Under the pieces are notes generated by a model. It saw only the letters and a program-made list of their open reading frames with translations. It was not told the DNA's origin and searched no databases. Both the position numbers and the translations under genes were made by a program. A stretch of DNA of 64,000 bases from an uncultured Spirochaetales bacterium (GTDB lineage Bacteria > Spirochaetota > Spirochaetia > Sphaerochaetales > Sphaerochaetaceae), in the NCBI GenBank assembly GCA_949300325.1, contig CASGDQ010000049.1, positions 28,367 through 92,366 on the forward strand. Direction: 5' to 3'. This document shows, piece after piece, positions 51,170-58,934 of this stretch; within the stretch, counting starts at the first letter, position 1; every line of letters starts with the position of its first letter.

Positions 51170-52320
51170 TGATCCGGGCTCTATTGTTCGACATGGACGG
51201 GGTCCTCGTGGATAGCGAGGGCATCGCCATCTCCATAGGTATTGAATATTTTTCCTCCAAAGGCCTTCATTTATCACAAGAAGATTTCAAAAACTATATA
51301 GGGACCGGGGAAGAGAATTTCTTCAGCGGTCCTGCTAAAGAAAAAGGTTTTCATGATTGGTCCTTGAAGGAGGCTTCATCTTTTACCCGCTCAAGATACC
51401 TAGATAGGGTGAAGAAAGAGTCCATTGCCCTTGCTGGGGTGAAGGAGGTTGTAAAGTCATCGCGCAAGGCCGGTCTTCTTATGGCAGTCTGTTCCTCAGC
51501 TCCTACTTGGAAGGTTCTTGCCAATATTGAAGCGATAGGGCTTGAGAGCAGTGATTTCGATGTTGTTGTCAGTGCTGCAGACATCAAGCGGAATAAACCA
51601 TATGGGGATATATATCAGTTTGCTTTGATCCGGCTTGGAATTGCTCCTGACGAGGCTGTAGTTTTCGAAGACAGCCTCGGAGGACTGGCCGCAGGAATCG
51701 CTGCCGGCTGTCCGACTGTGGGGCTTGAGACTTCCGTAGAAGGGGATCGCTTGCTTTCTCATGGGGCAAAAGCCGTCATAAAGGATTTGTCTGCAATCGG
51801 AGAGTTCAAAAGCTCTGAAGAGCTTGAACAGAAGCTGTTCGGTGTAAAGAAAGACGATATGTTGGTTTATGGAGCCAATCTCATTGGGCCAATAAAAGGG
51901 GGTTGCAATAAAGAGATCCTGCTGTCCCAGGCTCTTGAAATGGCCAAGAAAGCCAGAGCCAATGCCTATGCGCCATATTCGAAATTCAAAGTAGGGGCTG
52001 CTTTGGTGAGTGCCGCTACAAATAAGATATATGCTGGATGCAATGTTGAAAACTCTTCCTACGGTGCGACGATCTGTGCTGAACGCAATGCAATATTATC
52101 TGCAATAGCTGCCGAGGGGGCGATAGGGATAGATCTTCTTGTGGTCGTAAGCGATGATAATCCTCCTGCTCCTCCGTGCGCTTTATGCCTTCAGGTGCTT
52201 GCAGAATTTTCAAGACCGGAGACAGAGGTTGTTTTAAGCGATTTGGATGGAAATAAAAATGTATATCTTTTTAAAGACCTATTGCCAAATCCGTTCATTT
52301 TTCCGACTATGAGGAAGTGA
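51169..52320 (+). CDS. HAD phosphatase fused to cytidine deaminase
   Basis: A 383-residue two-domain protein. Residues 1-215 are a HAD hydrolase of the beta-phosphoglucomutase-like group: DMDGVLVDSEG (D8, D10), CSSAP, K143 in RNKPYGD, and FEDSLGG. Residues about 245-383 are a complete cytidine deaminase with YSKFKVGAALV, the catalytic CAERNAI (C303, E305) and the zinc pair PCALC (C337, C340). The second arm lacks the usual Arg after the last cysteine. A nucleotidase releasing cytidine or deoxycytidine next to its deaminase is the natural reading. The ATG at 51169 overlaps the hydantoinase stop. Confidence 0.88.
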   Translation: MIRALLFDMDGVLVDSEGIAISIGIEYFSSKGLHLSQEDFKNYIGTGEENFFSGPAKEKGFHDWSLKEASSFTRSRYLDRVKKESIALAGVKEVVKSSRKAGLLMAVCSSAPTWKVLANIEAIGLESSDFDVVVSAADIKRNKPYGDIYQFALIRLGIAPDEAVVFEDSLGGLAAGIAAGCPTVGLETSVEGDRLLSHGAKAVIKDLSAIGEFKSSEELEQKLFGVKKDDMLVYGANLIGPIKGGCNKEILLSQALEMAKKARANAYAPYSKFKVGAALVSAATNKIYAGCNVENSSYGATICAERNAILSAIAAEGAIGIDLLVVVSDDNPPAPPCALCLQVLAEFSRPETEVVLSDLDGNKNVYLFKDLLPNPFIFPTMRK

Positions 52321-53597
52321 TGTTTTTAAAGAGATTGTTGCTTCTTCCATTGCTTCTTGTGCTGCTCTTTTCGTGCAGCACCACTACTGGTGTGTTTGAT
52401 GACCCCTATACTTTCTCATCTGCTAGTGTGGATGAAAAACTCATGCATTATGGGGCGGAGAAGGTCAGCGTCCCGATTCCGGAGTGCTATTACAACGGAG
52501 GGCTGTGGCTTGAGAAATTGGAAGAGCTTGTCCAGGAGGCGGAGGATTATATATTCATCTCCACTTTTTTAGGTTCATCCTCATCCCGTCTTGAGACCCT
52601 TTATGAGCTTTTGTCACAGAAAGCGGAGAGCGGTGTCGATGTATATATCATAATCGACGGCCTTTCAAGCTACGATATGACAGAGACCAGAAACTATATG
52701 ACGCAGCTTTATTTCTTAAGGGACAGCGGCGTTCATCTTATAGAGTATGCCCCGGTTTCTGCTCTGAGGATAATCAATCCCGCGTCATTGATCATACGCG
52801 ATCACCGCAAGCTGTTTGTGTTCGATGGAAAAAAATGCGCAATCGGAGGGATGAATCTGAATTATATCAGCCTCGGTGCGCCTGATGTCAAGCTGCAGAG
52901 GGACAGCATGTATCTGTTCGACTCTCCAGAATTGTCAGCCCTTTTCATGCGTGAGTTCATAAACATCTGGAATAAGACGAGTGTCGAGAAGATCGACCCG
53001 GAGCTTTATCCGACATACGCCGGATCAGGGGATGAAGCTCTTTATGATGCATACCTTTTCAATCAAGGGCCTGGAGGCTCGAGCAATGTCGCCTCGATGT
53101 ATGCGAGCCTGATCAATGGCGCAAAGGAAAGCATATACATTCTTCCTTATCTGCCGATTTGGAACGAGAGCATGTACAATAGCATACGTCTTGCGGTCGA
53201 AAGAGGGGTGGATGTGCATATCTTCTTTCCCCTTGACAGCCGCAGCTATGCAGAAAGCGGTGTCAAATATGTTATTCCAGATATAGTCGATACAGGAGCC
53301 CATGTGTATGTGGCAGTTATCGGGGGTGATGAGAATCTTCCGATGCTGCATGAAAAGCTTATGGTTGTGGATGGACGGTATACTGTTATAGGCAGCACCA
53401 ATTTCAATTACCGTTCCATGGATCTCAGCCACGAGGATTCACTTGTAATTGACAGCAGCGAATTCGCTGCTTCCTCAATAGAGCATTTTTATGACCGTAT
53501 GGCCGAAGGCTCAATTGAGATAGATGAGCAAGTGGCTGAAAAGTGGAAGGATGATTCGTCCTTCCTGAGCTATCTCATGGTATATTACGGAGGTTGA
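52320..53597 (+). CDS. Phospholipase D/cardiolipin synthase-like lipoprotein
   Basis: A 425-residue protein with a lipoprotein signal (LLVLLFSC, lipidated Cys at about residue 19) and two HKD motifs: IIRDHRKLFVFDGKKC and MLHEKLMVVDGRYTVIGSTN. This is the two-domain catalytic set of phosphatidyl transferases such as cardiolipin synthases and of some phospholipases. A lipoprotein anchor places it outside the cytoplasmic membrane, unusual for cardiolipin synthase itself. GAGGA precedes the ATG at 52320, whose first base is the last base of the preceding stop. Confidence 0.85.
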   Translation: MFLKRLLLLPLLLVLLFSCSTTTGVFDDPYTFSSASVDEKLMHYGAEKVSVPIPECYYNGGLWLEKLEELVQEAEDYIFISTFLGSSSSRLETLYELLSQKAESGVDVYIIIDGLSSYDMTETRNYMTQLYFLRDSGVHLIEYAPVSALRIINPASLIIRDHRKLFVFDGKKCAIGGMNLNYISLGAPDVKLQRDSMYLFDSPELSALFMREFINIWNKTSVEKIDPELYPTYAGSGDEALYDAYLFNQGPGGSSNVASMYASLINGAKESIYILPYLPIWNESMYNSIRLAVERGVDVHIFFPLDSRSYAESGVKYVIPDIVDTGAHVYVAVIGGDENLPMLHEKLMVVDGRYTVIGSTNFNYRSMDLSHEDSLVIDSSEFAASSIEHFYDRMAEGSIEIDEQVAEKWKDDSSFLSYLMVYYGG

Positions 53598-53598
53598 G

Positions 53599-54075
53599 AT
53601 GAAAAAGATTGCTCTTTTTTTCTCCGTTCTTTTTCTTTCTTCTGCTATGTATTCCGCTTCCTTCTATTATTCGGTGGGCGCGCAAGGCGTCTCCGGTAAA
53701 ATACCTTATGGCGGTTTTGCCTTCTCCTCTGGCTGCTCATTCTTTGACGAGCCTTATCTTGATATCGGCGGCGAGATCGTTTTCAGCCCTCTTTTTGAAA
53801 GCGCAGGGATAAGCATCACCACCCAGCCGTTCAAGATTTTGAACCATCCGTTTGATTTCCTTTTTGCAAACAAGATGATATATTCCCCAAAACTTGAAGT
53901 GGGCGCCTATTATGTGCATCCTGATGTTTGGAATATAGGATGTTCACTGGCCCTTCTGAACTTCAGGGATACGATGTTCAGTTTCGAGTTCTTCACTCCG
54001 ATTTTCGTTCTCAGCATTCCTGATTATGATTTCGGCTTGGGAATCAAGGTGCTGAAGATCACCTGTTATCTGTGA
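53599..54075 (+). CDS. Small secreted, barrel-like envelope protein 1
   Basis: A 158-residue protein with signal peptide MKKIALFFSVLFLSSAMYSA and a mature part of alternating aromatic and polar beta strands (FYYSVGAQGVSG; FGLGIKVLKITCYL). This suggests a small outer-membrane beta barrel. I do not recognise a family. GGAGGTTGAG precedes the ATG, one base after the preceding stop. Confidence 0.7.
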   Translation: MKKIALFFSVLFLSSAMYSASFYYSVGAQGVSGKIPYGGFAFSSGCSFFDEPYLDIGGEIVFSPLFESAGISITTQPFKILNHPFDFLFANKMIYSPKLEVGAYYVHPDVWNIGCSLALLNFRDTMFSFEFFTPIFVLSIPDYDFGLGIKVLKITCYL

Positions 54076-54081
54076 GGTGTT

Positions 54082-54639
54082 ATGAAAAAGCTGATTGTTG
54101 TTTTGCTGTTACTTCCAGCCATATGCCTCGGCTCTTTTGCCGGTGACTGCCAGGATATTTCACTTTCTTTCGGGCTGATAAACAATTTCGGACTCTCAGA
54201 TCGTCCGTTCTTTTCACTAGAAGAGGGGATTTCCTTTTCTTATGGATTCAATCTCGGGCTCACAAAACGCTTGGAGCTGATGGCCGGAGGCTCATCCACT
54301 CTTGTTCCTGACATCCTTTTGGACAATGTGTTTTATGGAGAGCTGGCGCTTTCGCTGCTGGGAAACAGGAGCACTGCAAGCAAAGTTGCAGGAAGCGGTA
54401 TAAACATGCTTCTGGGAGTCGGGGGCTTTTATGGTTTTAATCGGCTTAGCAGCTATAAAAGCGCTGGGGCATATCTATCGATAACCCCGCTTGTCGTCGG
54501 ATCTCCTGTGACTGGCCGCAGGGAGAGGGTCCTTAGGACAGCAATGGGGTATGATTTTCTAAATAATCGTTTTGTTCTCATGTTTTCCGCCATCTGCCTT
54601 GATTATTATGTCCGTGGAAGCTGGCGGGATTATTATTGA
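54082..54639 (+). CDS. Small secreted, barrel-like envelope protein 2
   Basis: A 185-residue protein with signal peptide MKKLIVVLLLLPAICLGSFA and strand-rich sequence (DISLSFGLINNFGLS; ISFSYGFNLGLTKRLELMAG), ending in aromatic residues (GSWRDYY) as outer-membrane barrels often do. It follows protein 1 by six bases and may be its partner or paralogue. GAGGTGTT precedes the ATG. The role is unknown. Confidence 0.7.
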   Translation: MKKLIVVLLLLPAICLGSFAGDCQDISLSFGLINNFGLSDRPFFSLEEGISFSYGFNLGLTKRLELMAGGSSTLVPDILLDNVFYGELALSLLGNRSTASKVAGSGINMLLGVGGFYGFNRLSSYKSAGAYLSITPLVVGSPVTGRRERVLRTAMGYDFLNNRFVLMFSAICLDYYVRGSWRDYY

Positions 54640-54657
54640 TTTTCAGTGCGCGATTTT

Positions 54658-55101
54658 TCAGCTTTCAAGCGCTGTTATCTTATCTATCCTTCTTTGATGG
54701 CGTCCGCCTTCGAATGTGGCATCCAGGTATGCATCGAGTATCTTTACTGGATCTTCCTTGTATTCAACCTTCCCGCCGAATGAAAGCATATTGGAATTGT
54801 TATGCCTTTTAGTCATTTCCGCCGAATGGCTGTCCATAACAAGGGCGCATCTTATCCCCTTGATCTTGTTTGCAGCTATTGAGATTCCGATGCCTGTGCT
54901 GCATGCGACGATTGCAAATTCATATCCTCCGCTAAGGAATTCCTTAGCACATTTTTCCGCCATGTCCGGATAGTCCACGCTTACGTTTTCCTTAACTCCG
55001 AGCCAGTTTACATCGTAACCTCTCTTTTCCAGATGCTCTTTGAGCTTTTCTACAAGCTCAACTGCTCCATGGTCATTGGCTATAACACATTTTTTTGACA
55101 T
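54658..55101 (-). CDS. rpiB: Ribose-5-phosphate isomerase B
   Basis: A 147-residue sugar phosphate isomerase of normal length. Key segments are CVIANDHGAVELVEKL, VDYPDMAEKCA, the catalytic cysteine loop VACSTGIGISIAANK and the phosphate-binding CALVMDSHSAEMTKRHNNSN. It interconverts ribose 5-phosphate and ribulose 5-phosphate, though relatives can act on allose or galactose phosphates. AAAGG precedes the ATG. Confidence 0.93.
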   Translation of the reverse strand: MSKKCVIANDHGAVELVEKLKEHLEKRGYDVNWLGVKENVSVDYPDMAEKCAKEFLSGGYEFAIVACSTGIGISIAANKIKGIRCALVMDSHSAEMTKRHNNSNMLSFGGKVEYKEDPVKILDAYLDATFEGGRHQRRIDKITALES

Positions 55102-55159
55102 AATACCTTTGCCTTATCCTTTATACATATAGTAACATTAATCAGTAGGAAAAAAAACA

Positions 55160-56785
55160 ATGGCTAAGATTTTTGTAACAGGACATAGGAATCCCGATAT
55201 GGATTCCGTCTGCTCCGCATATGCTTATGCAAACCTTAAGAACCAGATAGATGGCAGAAACGAATATATACCCATAAGGCTGGGGCATGTGAACCAGAAT
55301 GTCAAGGATGTGTTCTCTTTTGCCAACGCCGAGCTGCCGCCCTTGGTAAAGGATGTCAAGGCCAAGGCCCGCGACATAGCAAAAAGCCCGGATTTCACAA
55401 TGACGGCAGACGATCCTGTATACGAGCTGATAAGCCTGTACAACAGCAAGCATCCCTCTGTCGTGCCGATTTTCGATGAAAACGGGTACCGTGCGCTTGT
55501 TTCCGTGGATGATATAAACAGGTTTTTCCTCATGGAGAACCATAACGGACGTCCGTTTTATCTTATAGGTTTGGGCAATATCCCGCGTGTGATACCGGGA
55601 TTCTTCTTCAAGAAAGGGCTCAAGGATGTCTATGAGACACAGATCGTCGTCGGGGCGATGGAGTACGAGGTCTATAAAACCAGGGTGGGAGCGTGCAAGA
55701 GAAAACCAATTCTTGTCGTAGGCAGCAGGCTGCGCCATATAAGGTATGCTGTTGAGAACGGCTTTCCTGGCATCATACTTACAGGAGTTGAGGACCCGGC
55801 TAAAATGGATGTCGATTTCTCCTCCTATGAGGGTTTTGTGTATGTCTCAAAGGAGGATACTGCGGAAACCCTCCGCCTTTTGAGGCTTGCCATGCCGATA
55901 AGCACCATCATACCTGAAAAGGATGTGCCGGCTGTATCGATGGACTGCCTTTATGATGAGGTGAAGGACATACTCTCTGACAGCGAATACCGCGGGGTAT
56001 CCGTTTTCGAGGACGGCCAGTGGAAAGGCTTTGTCACCAGAAGATGCTTTTTAAAGCGCCCGAGTGCGAAATTGATCCTCATGGATCATAACGAAGCGGA
56101 GCAGAGCGTGCTGGGTATCGAGGAAGCCGAGATCCTCGAGATAATCGACCACCACCGCCTTGCGGCTCCAAAGATGAAGAATCCCATCCTGATCTGCTCG
56201 GAACCCCTTGGTTCCACCTGCACGATCGTGTTTGAGCAGTATAAGAAATGGGGTGTCTCTCCGGACAGGAAGAATGCTACGATCCTTCTAGCCGGACTTA
56301 TTGCAGATACGGTGATGCTGAAAAGCCCGACAGCAACGGATTACGACAGGTATGTAGCATCACGTCTTGCCTCGATAGCTGGTCTTGATCTTGATGAATT
56401 TGCCCGTACTGTCTTCTCTTCCCAGCGTCAGCTGTCCAAGGAAGATCCTGCGAAGATCATCGAAAGCGATTTTAAGAAATACGATGAGCAGGGAGTCGAT
56501 TTCGGAATCGGACAGGTCGAGGTGTCCAGCTTTGTCGAGATAAACAGCCTGATAGATGTGTACCTTGCTTCTCTGGAGGAGGTGAGGAAGCTTCATGGCC
56601 TTGATTGGGCGATGCTGATGGTCACGGATGTTTTTAAGGATGCATCCCTTCTTTTGACAACGGGCTTTGATAAGGAATACCGTTTTGTATATGAGAAGAA
56701 GGCTGAGAAAGTCTATGACATGCCTGGGGTGCTTTCAAGAAAAAAGCAGCTTCTTCCCGAGGTCATAAGGATACTTGAGGATTAG
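55160..56785 (+). CDS. Family II inorganic pyrophosphatase with CBS-DRTGG insertion
   Basis: A 541-residue manganese-dependent pyrophosphatase. The DHH catalytic domain is split by a regulatory insertion: residues 1-70 carry GHRNPDMDSVCSAYAYANL; about 70-300 hold CBS, DRTGG and CBS modules that bind adenine nucleotides; the catalytic domain resumes near ILMDHNE and IIDHHRLAAP. The size is close to the Clostridium perfringens CBS-PPase (about 549). Met replaces the usual Thr in NPDTDS. Its stop overlaps that of rel on the other strand by four bases. Confidence 0.92.
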   Translation: MAKIFVTGHRNPDMDSVCSAYAYANLKNQIDGRNEYIPIRLGHVNQNVKDVFSFANAELPPLVKDVKAKARDIAKSPDFTMTADDPVYELISLYNSKHPSVVPIFDENGYRALVSVDDINRFFLMENHNGRPFYLIGLGNIPRVIPGFFFKKGLKDVYETQIVVGAMEYEVYKTRVGACKRKPILVVGSRLRHIRYAVENGFPGIILTGVEDPAKMDVDFSSYEGFVYVSKEDTAETLRLLRLAMPISTIIPEKDVPAVSMDCLYDEVKDILSDSEYRGVSVFEDGQWKGFVTRRCFLKRPSAKLILMDHNEAEQSVLGIEEAEILEIIDHHRLAAPKMKNPILICSEPLGSTCTIVFEQYKKWGVSPDRKNATILLAGLIADTVMLKSPTATDYDRYVASRLASIAGLDLDEFARTVFSSQRQLSKEDPAKIIESDFKKYDEQGVDFGIGQVEVSSFVEINSLIDVYLASLEEVRKLHGLDWAMLMVTDVFKDASLLLTTGFDKEYRFVYEKKAEKVYDMPGVLSRKKQLLPEVIRILED

Positions 56786-58815
56786 ACTCCGGTTATCTTT
56801 TTTATGCTTGGAATGGCCCTTATTGCTTGAGTGGTCCTCTTCAGGGCTTCCTCATCATCGCAGCTTATTGTGAATACGCCCGTAAGATCTCCGTCGTCTG
56901 AGGCCTTCAGCTCTCCGCTTATCAGATGCGCATCGTGTTTTCTTGTCGCGTTGTCTATTTCTCCGAACAGCTCGCTGTTCATCTTCGCAACGACTTTAAA
57001 GCGTCGTACGAGCTCCTTGCCGTCCCATTCTACCGGAACTAGCCGGACATCGCTTTCCGGCATGTTCTTAAGGTTGGGACAATCCTTTTTGTGTATGACA
57101 TAGCCCCTCCCTCTGGTGATATATGCAACAATCTCGTCCCCGTGCACAGGATTGCAGCATTTTGCGAAATCGAAAAGTATGTTCGAATTGTCCCCGATTA
57201 TCACGGAGCCTTTCTTCTCATGCGGGGTGAAGATTATTCCTTGGGATGGGGGAATGATCGGTTTTGGAGGAGCAGCTGGCGGCGGGCTTGCCACCTGAGC
57301 GCTTGCTTGCGGGCTCTTCATCCCGGATGCTATCGGAAGGTTCGAATTCGCATTCTTATTCATCCATGCCTTGATTTTCTTTCTGGCACTGGAGGTCTGT
57401 GCGTATTCAAGCCATGCCTGGTTTGGGTGGGCGTTGGGGCTTGTGAGGATTTCGACGATCTGCGTGTTCTGCAACGGCTTGTTCAACGGGATGATGTTGT
57501 TATCCGCCCTCGCCCCTGAGCAGTGCACCCCCACTTCCGTATGGACCTTGAAAGCGAAATCCAACGCGGTAGAGCCGACAGGGAGTTCTATGACATGCCC
57601 TTGCGGCGTGAAGACTATGATGGAATCCTTGAGAAGCTCGTTTTTGATCTCATCCATGTAGTCTTCTTCGCTCTGCTCTATCTCCTTCGACCAGTTCTTG
57701 AGTTTTGCGATTATCTTGTTGTAGTTTATCGAATCGACCGTTTTCCAGGCGCCGCTTTCGCTTCCTGTAGAAGCCTTGTAGGACCAATGGGCAGCAACTC
57801 CTTCTTCCGCAGTCTTATGCATCTCAAAGGTCCTGATCTGGATTTCAAGATGCTTGGATCCCGGTCCGAGGACTGTGGTGTGCAGGCTTTGGTAGTTGTT
57901 CGGCTTCGGCATTGCGATATAGTCTTTGAAGCGCCCTTCGATAGGCACCCATATGCTGTGGATCAGGCCGAGTATAGTATAGCATTCGACCTGGGTCTCG
58001 CAGATCACCCGCACCCCGAGGATATCATAGATTTCGTCTATTTCCTTTTTCCTCTTCTTGATTTTCTGATAGATGGAGTAGGCGTGCTTGACCCTTCCAG
58101 ATATCTGCACGTTCTTCAGTCCGGCTTTGCGGCAAGCCTCCTCAAGCGTTTTTGAAACCCCTTTTATGTATGCGGTATATTCGCCCTTCCTTTCAAGCAG
58201 GTATTCGTTGATGTATGCGTAGCTTTCAGGCTTCAATACTTTCAGAGAGAGGTCCTCGAGCTCGCATTTTATCGTGGACATGCCGAGGCTGTCGGCGATC
58301 GGGGCGAATATATCGAGGCAATCCTGCGCGAATTCCTGCCTGCGCTGAGGAGGCAGATAGTCTGCTGTCTTCATGTTGTGCAGCTTATCCGCAAGCTTGA
58401 TGAGTATGACCCTGACATCCTTGCTCATCGCAAAGAACATCTTCTTTATGGTTTCCGCCTCTTGGATGCTCTTGTTGTCCGTGATGTGGCTTATCTTTGT
58501 CACGCCCTCGACCATTATGGCCACTTCCTTGCCGAAAATCCGTTCCAGATCCTCCTGCGAGGTATCGGTATCCTCAAGCGTGTCATGGAGAAGTCCCGCG
58601 CAGATCGTATCCGCGTCCATTCCAAAGCTCATCAAGGTCTCGGCCACCGCTAGCGGGTGGATGACATATGGTTCGCCGCTTTTCCTTTTCTGGTCGCCAT
58701 GTTTTTTTGCCATGAATATTGCGGCCGCGGCTATCTTGTCCTTATCTTCTTTTTGGAACCTGATGATATTCGTTATGAATTTATCTATGAGTTCCTTGTT
58801 CGGGATTTCTTCCAT
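56782..58815 (-). CDS. rel: Bifunctional (p)ppGpp synthetase/hydrolase
   Basis: A 677-residue stringent-response enzyme. The order is HD hydrolase (LLHDTLEDTD keeps the active HDxxED), synthetase (GRVKHAYSIYQKIKKR; YDILGVRVI), TGS (VFTPQGHVIELPVGSTALDF), and a C-terminal ACT domain. Between TGS and the helical/zinc-finger-like region (CCNPVHGDEI) lies a proline-rich linker (SPPPAAPPKPIIPPS). It is slightly shorter than typical Rel. The ATG at 58813-58815 lies six bases after TATAAT, with no ribosome site, so the mRNA is predicted to be leaderless. Confidence 0.94.
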   Translation of the reverse strand: MEEIPNKELIDKFITNIIRFQKEDKDKIAAAAIFMAKKHGDQKRKSGEPYVIHPLAVAETLMSFGMDADTICAGLLHDTLEDTDTSQEDLERIFGKEVAIMVEGVTKISHITDNKSIQEAETIKKMFFAMSKDVRVILIKLADKLHNMKTADYLPPQRRQEFAQDCLDIFAPIADSLGMSTIKCELEDLSLKVLKPESYAYINEYLLERKGEYTAYIKGVSKTLEEACRKAGLKNVQISGRVKHAYSIYQKIKKRKKEIDEIYDILGVRVICETQVECYTILGLIHSIWVPIEGRFKDYIAMPKPNNYQSLHTTVLGPGSKHLEIQIRTFEMHKTAEEGVAAHWSYKASTGSESGAWKTVDSINYNKIIAKLKNWSKEIEQSEEDYMDEIKNELLKDSIIVFTPQGHVIELPVGSTALDFAFKVHTEVGVHCSGARADNNIIPLNKPLQNTQIVEILTSPNAHPNQAWLEYAQTSSARKKIKAWMNKNANSNLPIASGMKSPQASAQVASPPPAAPPKPIIPPSQGIIFTPHEKKGSVIIGDNSNILFDFAKCCNPVHGDEIVAYITRGRGYVIHKKDCPNLKNMPESDVRLVPVEWDGKELVRRFKVVAKMNSELFGEIDNATRKHDAHLISGELKASDDGDLTGVFTISCDDEEALKRTTQAIRAIPSIKKITGV

Positions 58816-58821
58816 AGACTG

Positions 58822-58827
58822 ATTATA
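58822..58827 (-). promoter_or_regulatory. -10 box of rel
   Basis: On the minus strand a consensus TATAAT (58827-58822) is followed by CAGTCT and then the ATG of rel, so transcription is expected to start at the start codon. The -35 region is only a T-run. Confidence 0.5.
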
Positions 58828-58870
58828 ATTGAATTTCCCCTTAAAAAAAATAGGGACGCGGCTGCTTTGG

Positions 58871-58908
58871 AAAAATAAAAAGGCGGGCTTTTTTCTAATA
58901 TGCCCGCC
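58871..58908 (-). terminator. Intrinsic terminator of exporter D operon
   Basis: On the minus strand GGCGGGC (58908-58902) and GCCCGCC (58888-58882) form the stem, followed by TTTTTATTTTT. Confidence 0.92.
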
Positions 58909-58934
58909 AGGATGTGCCAAATTAAAAAAAGCTC

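Noticed and set aside
50117..51277. 386-codon frame opposite the hydantoinase gene
   Set aside because: Antisense shadow of a well-supported amidohydrolase; no ribosome site and low-quality composition.
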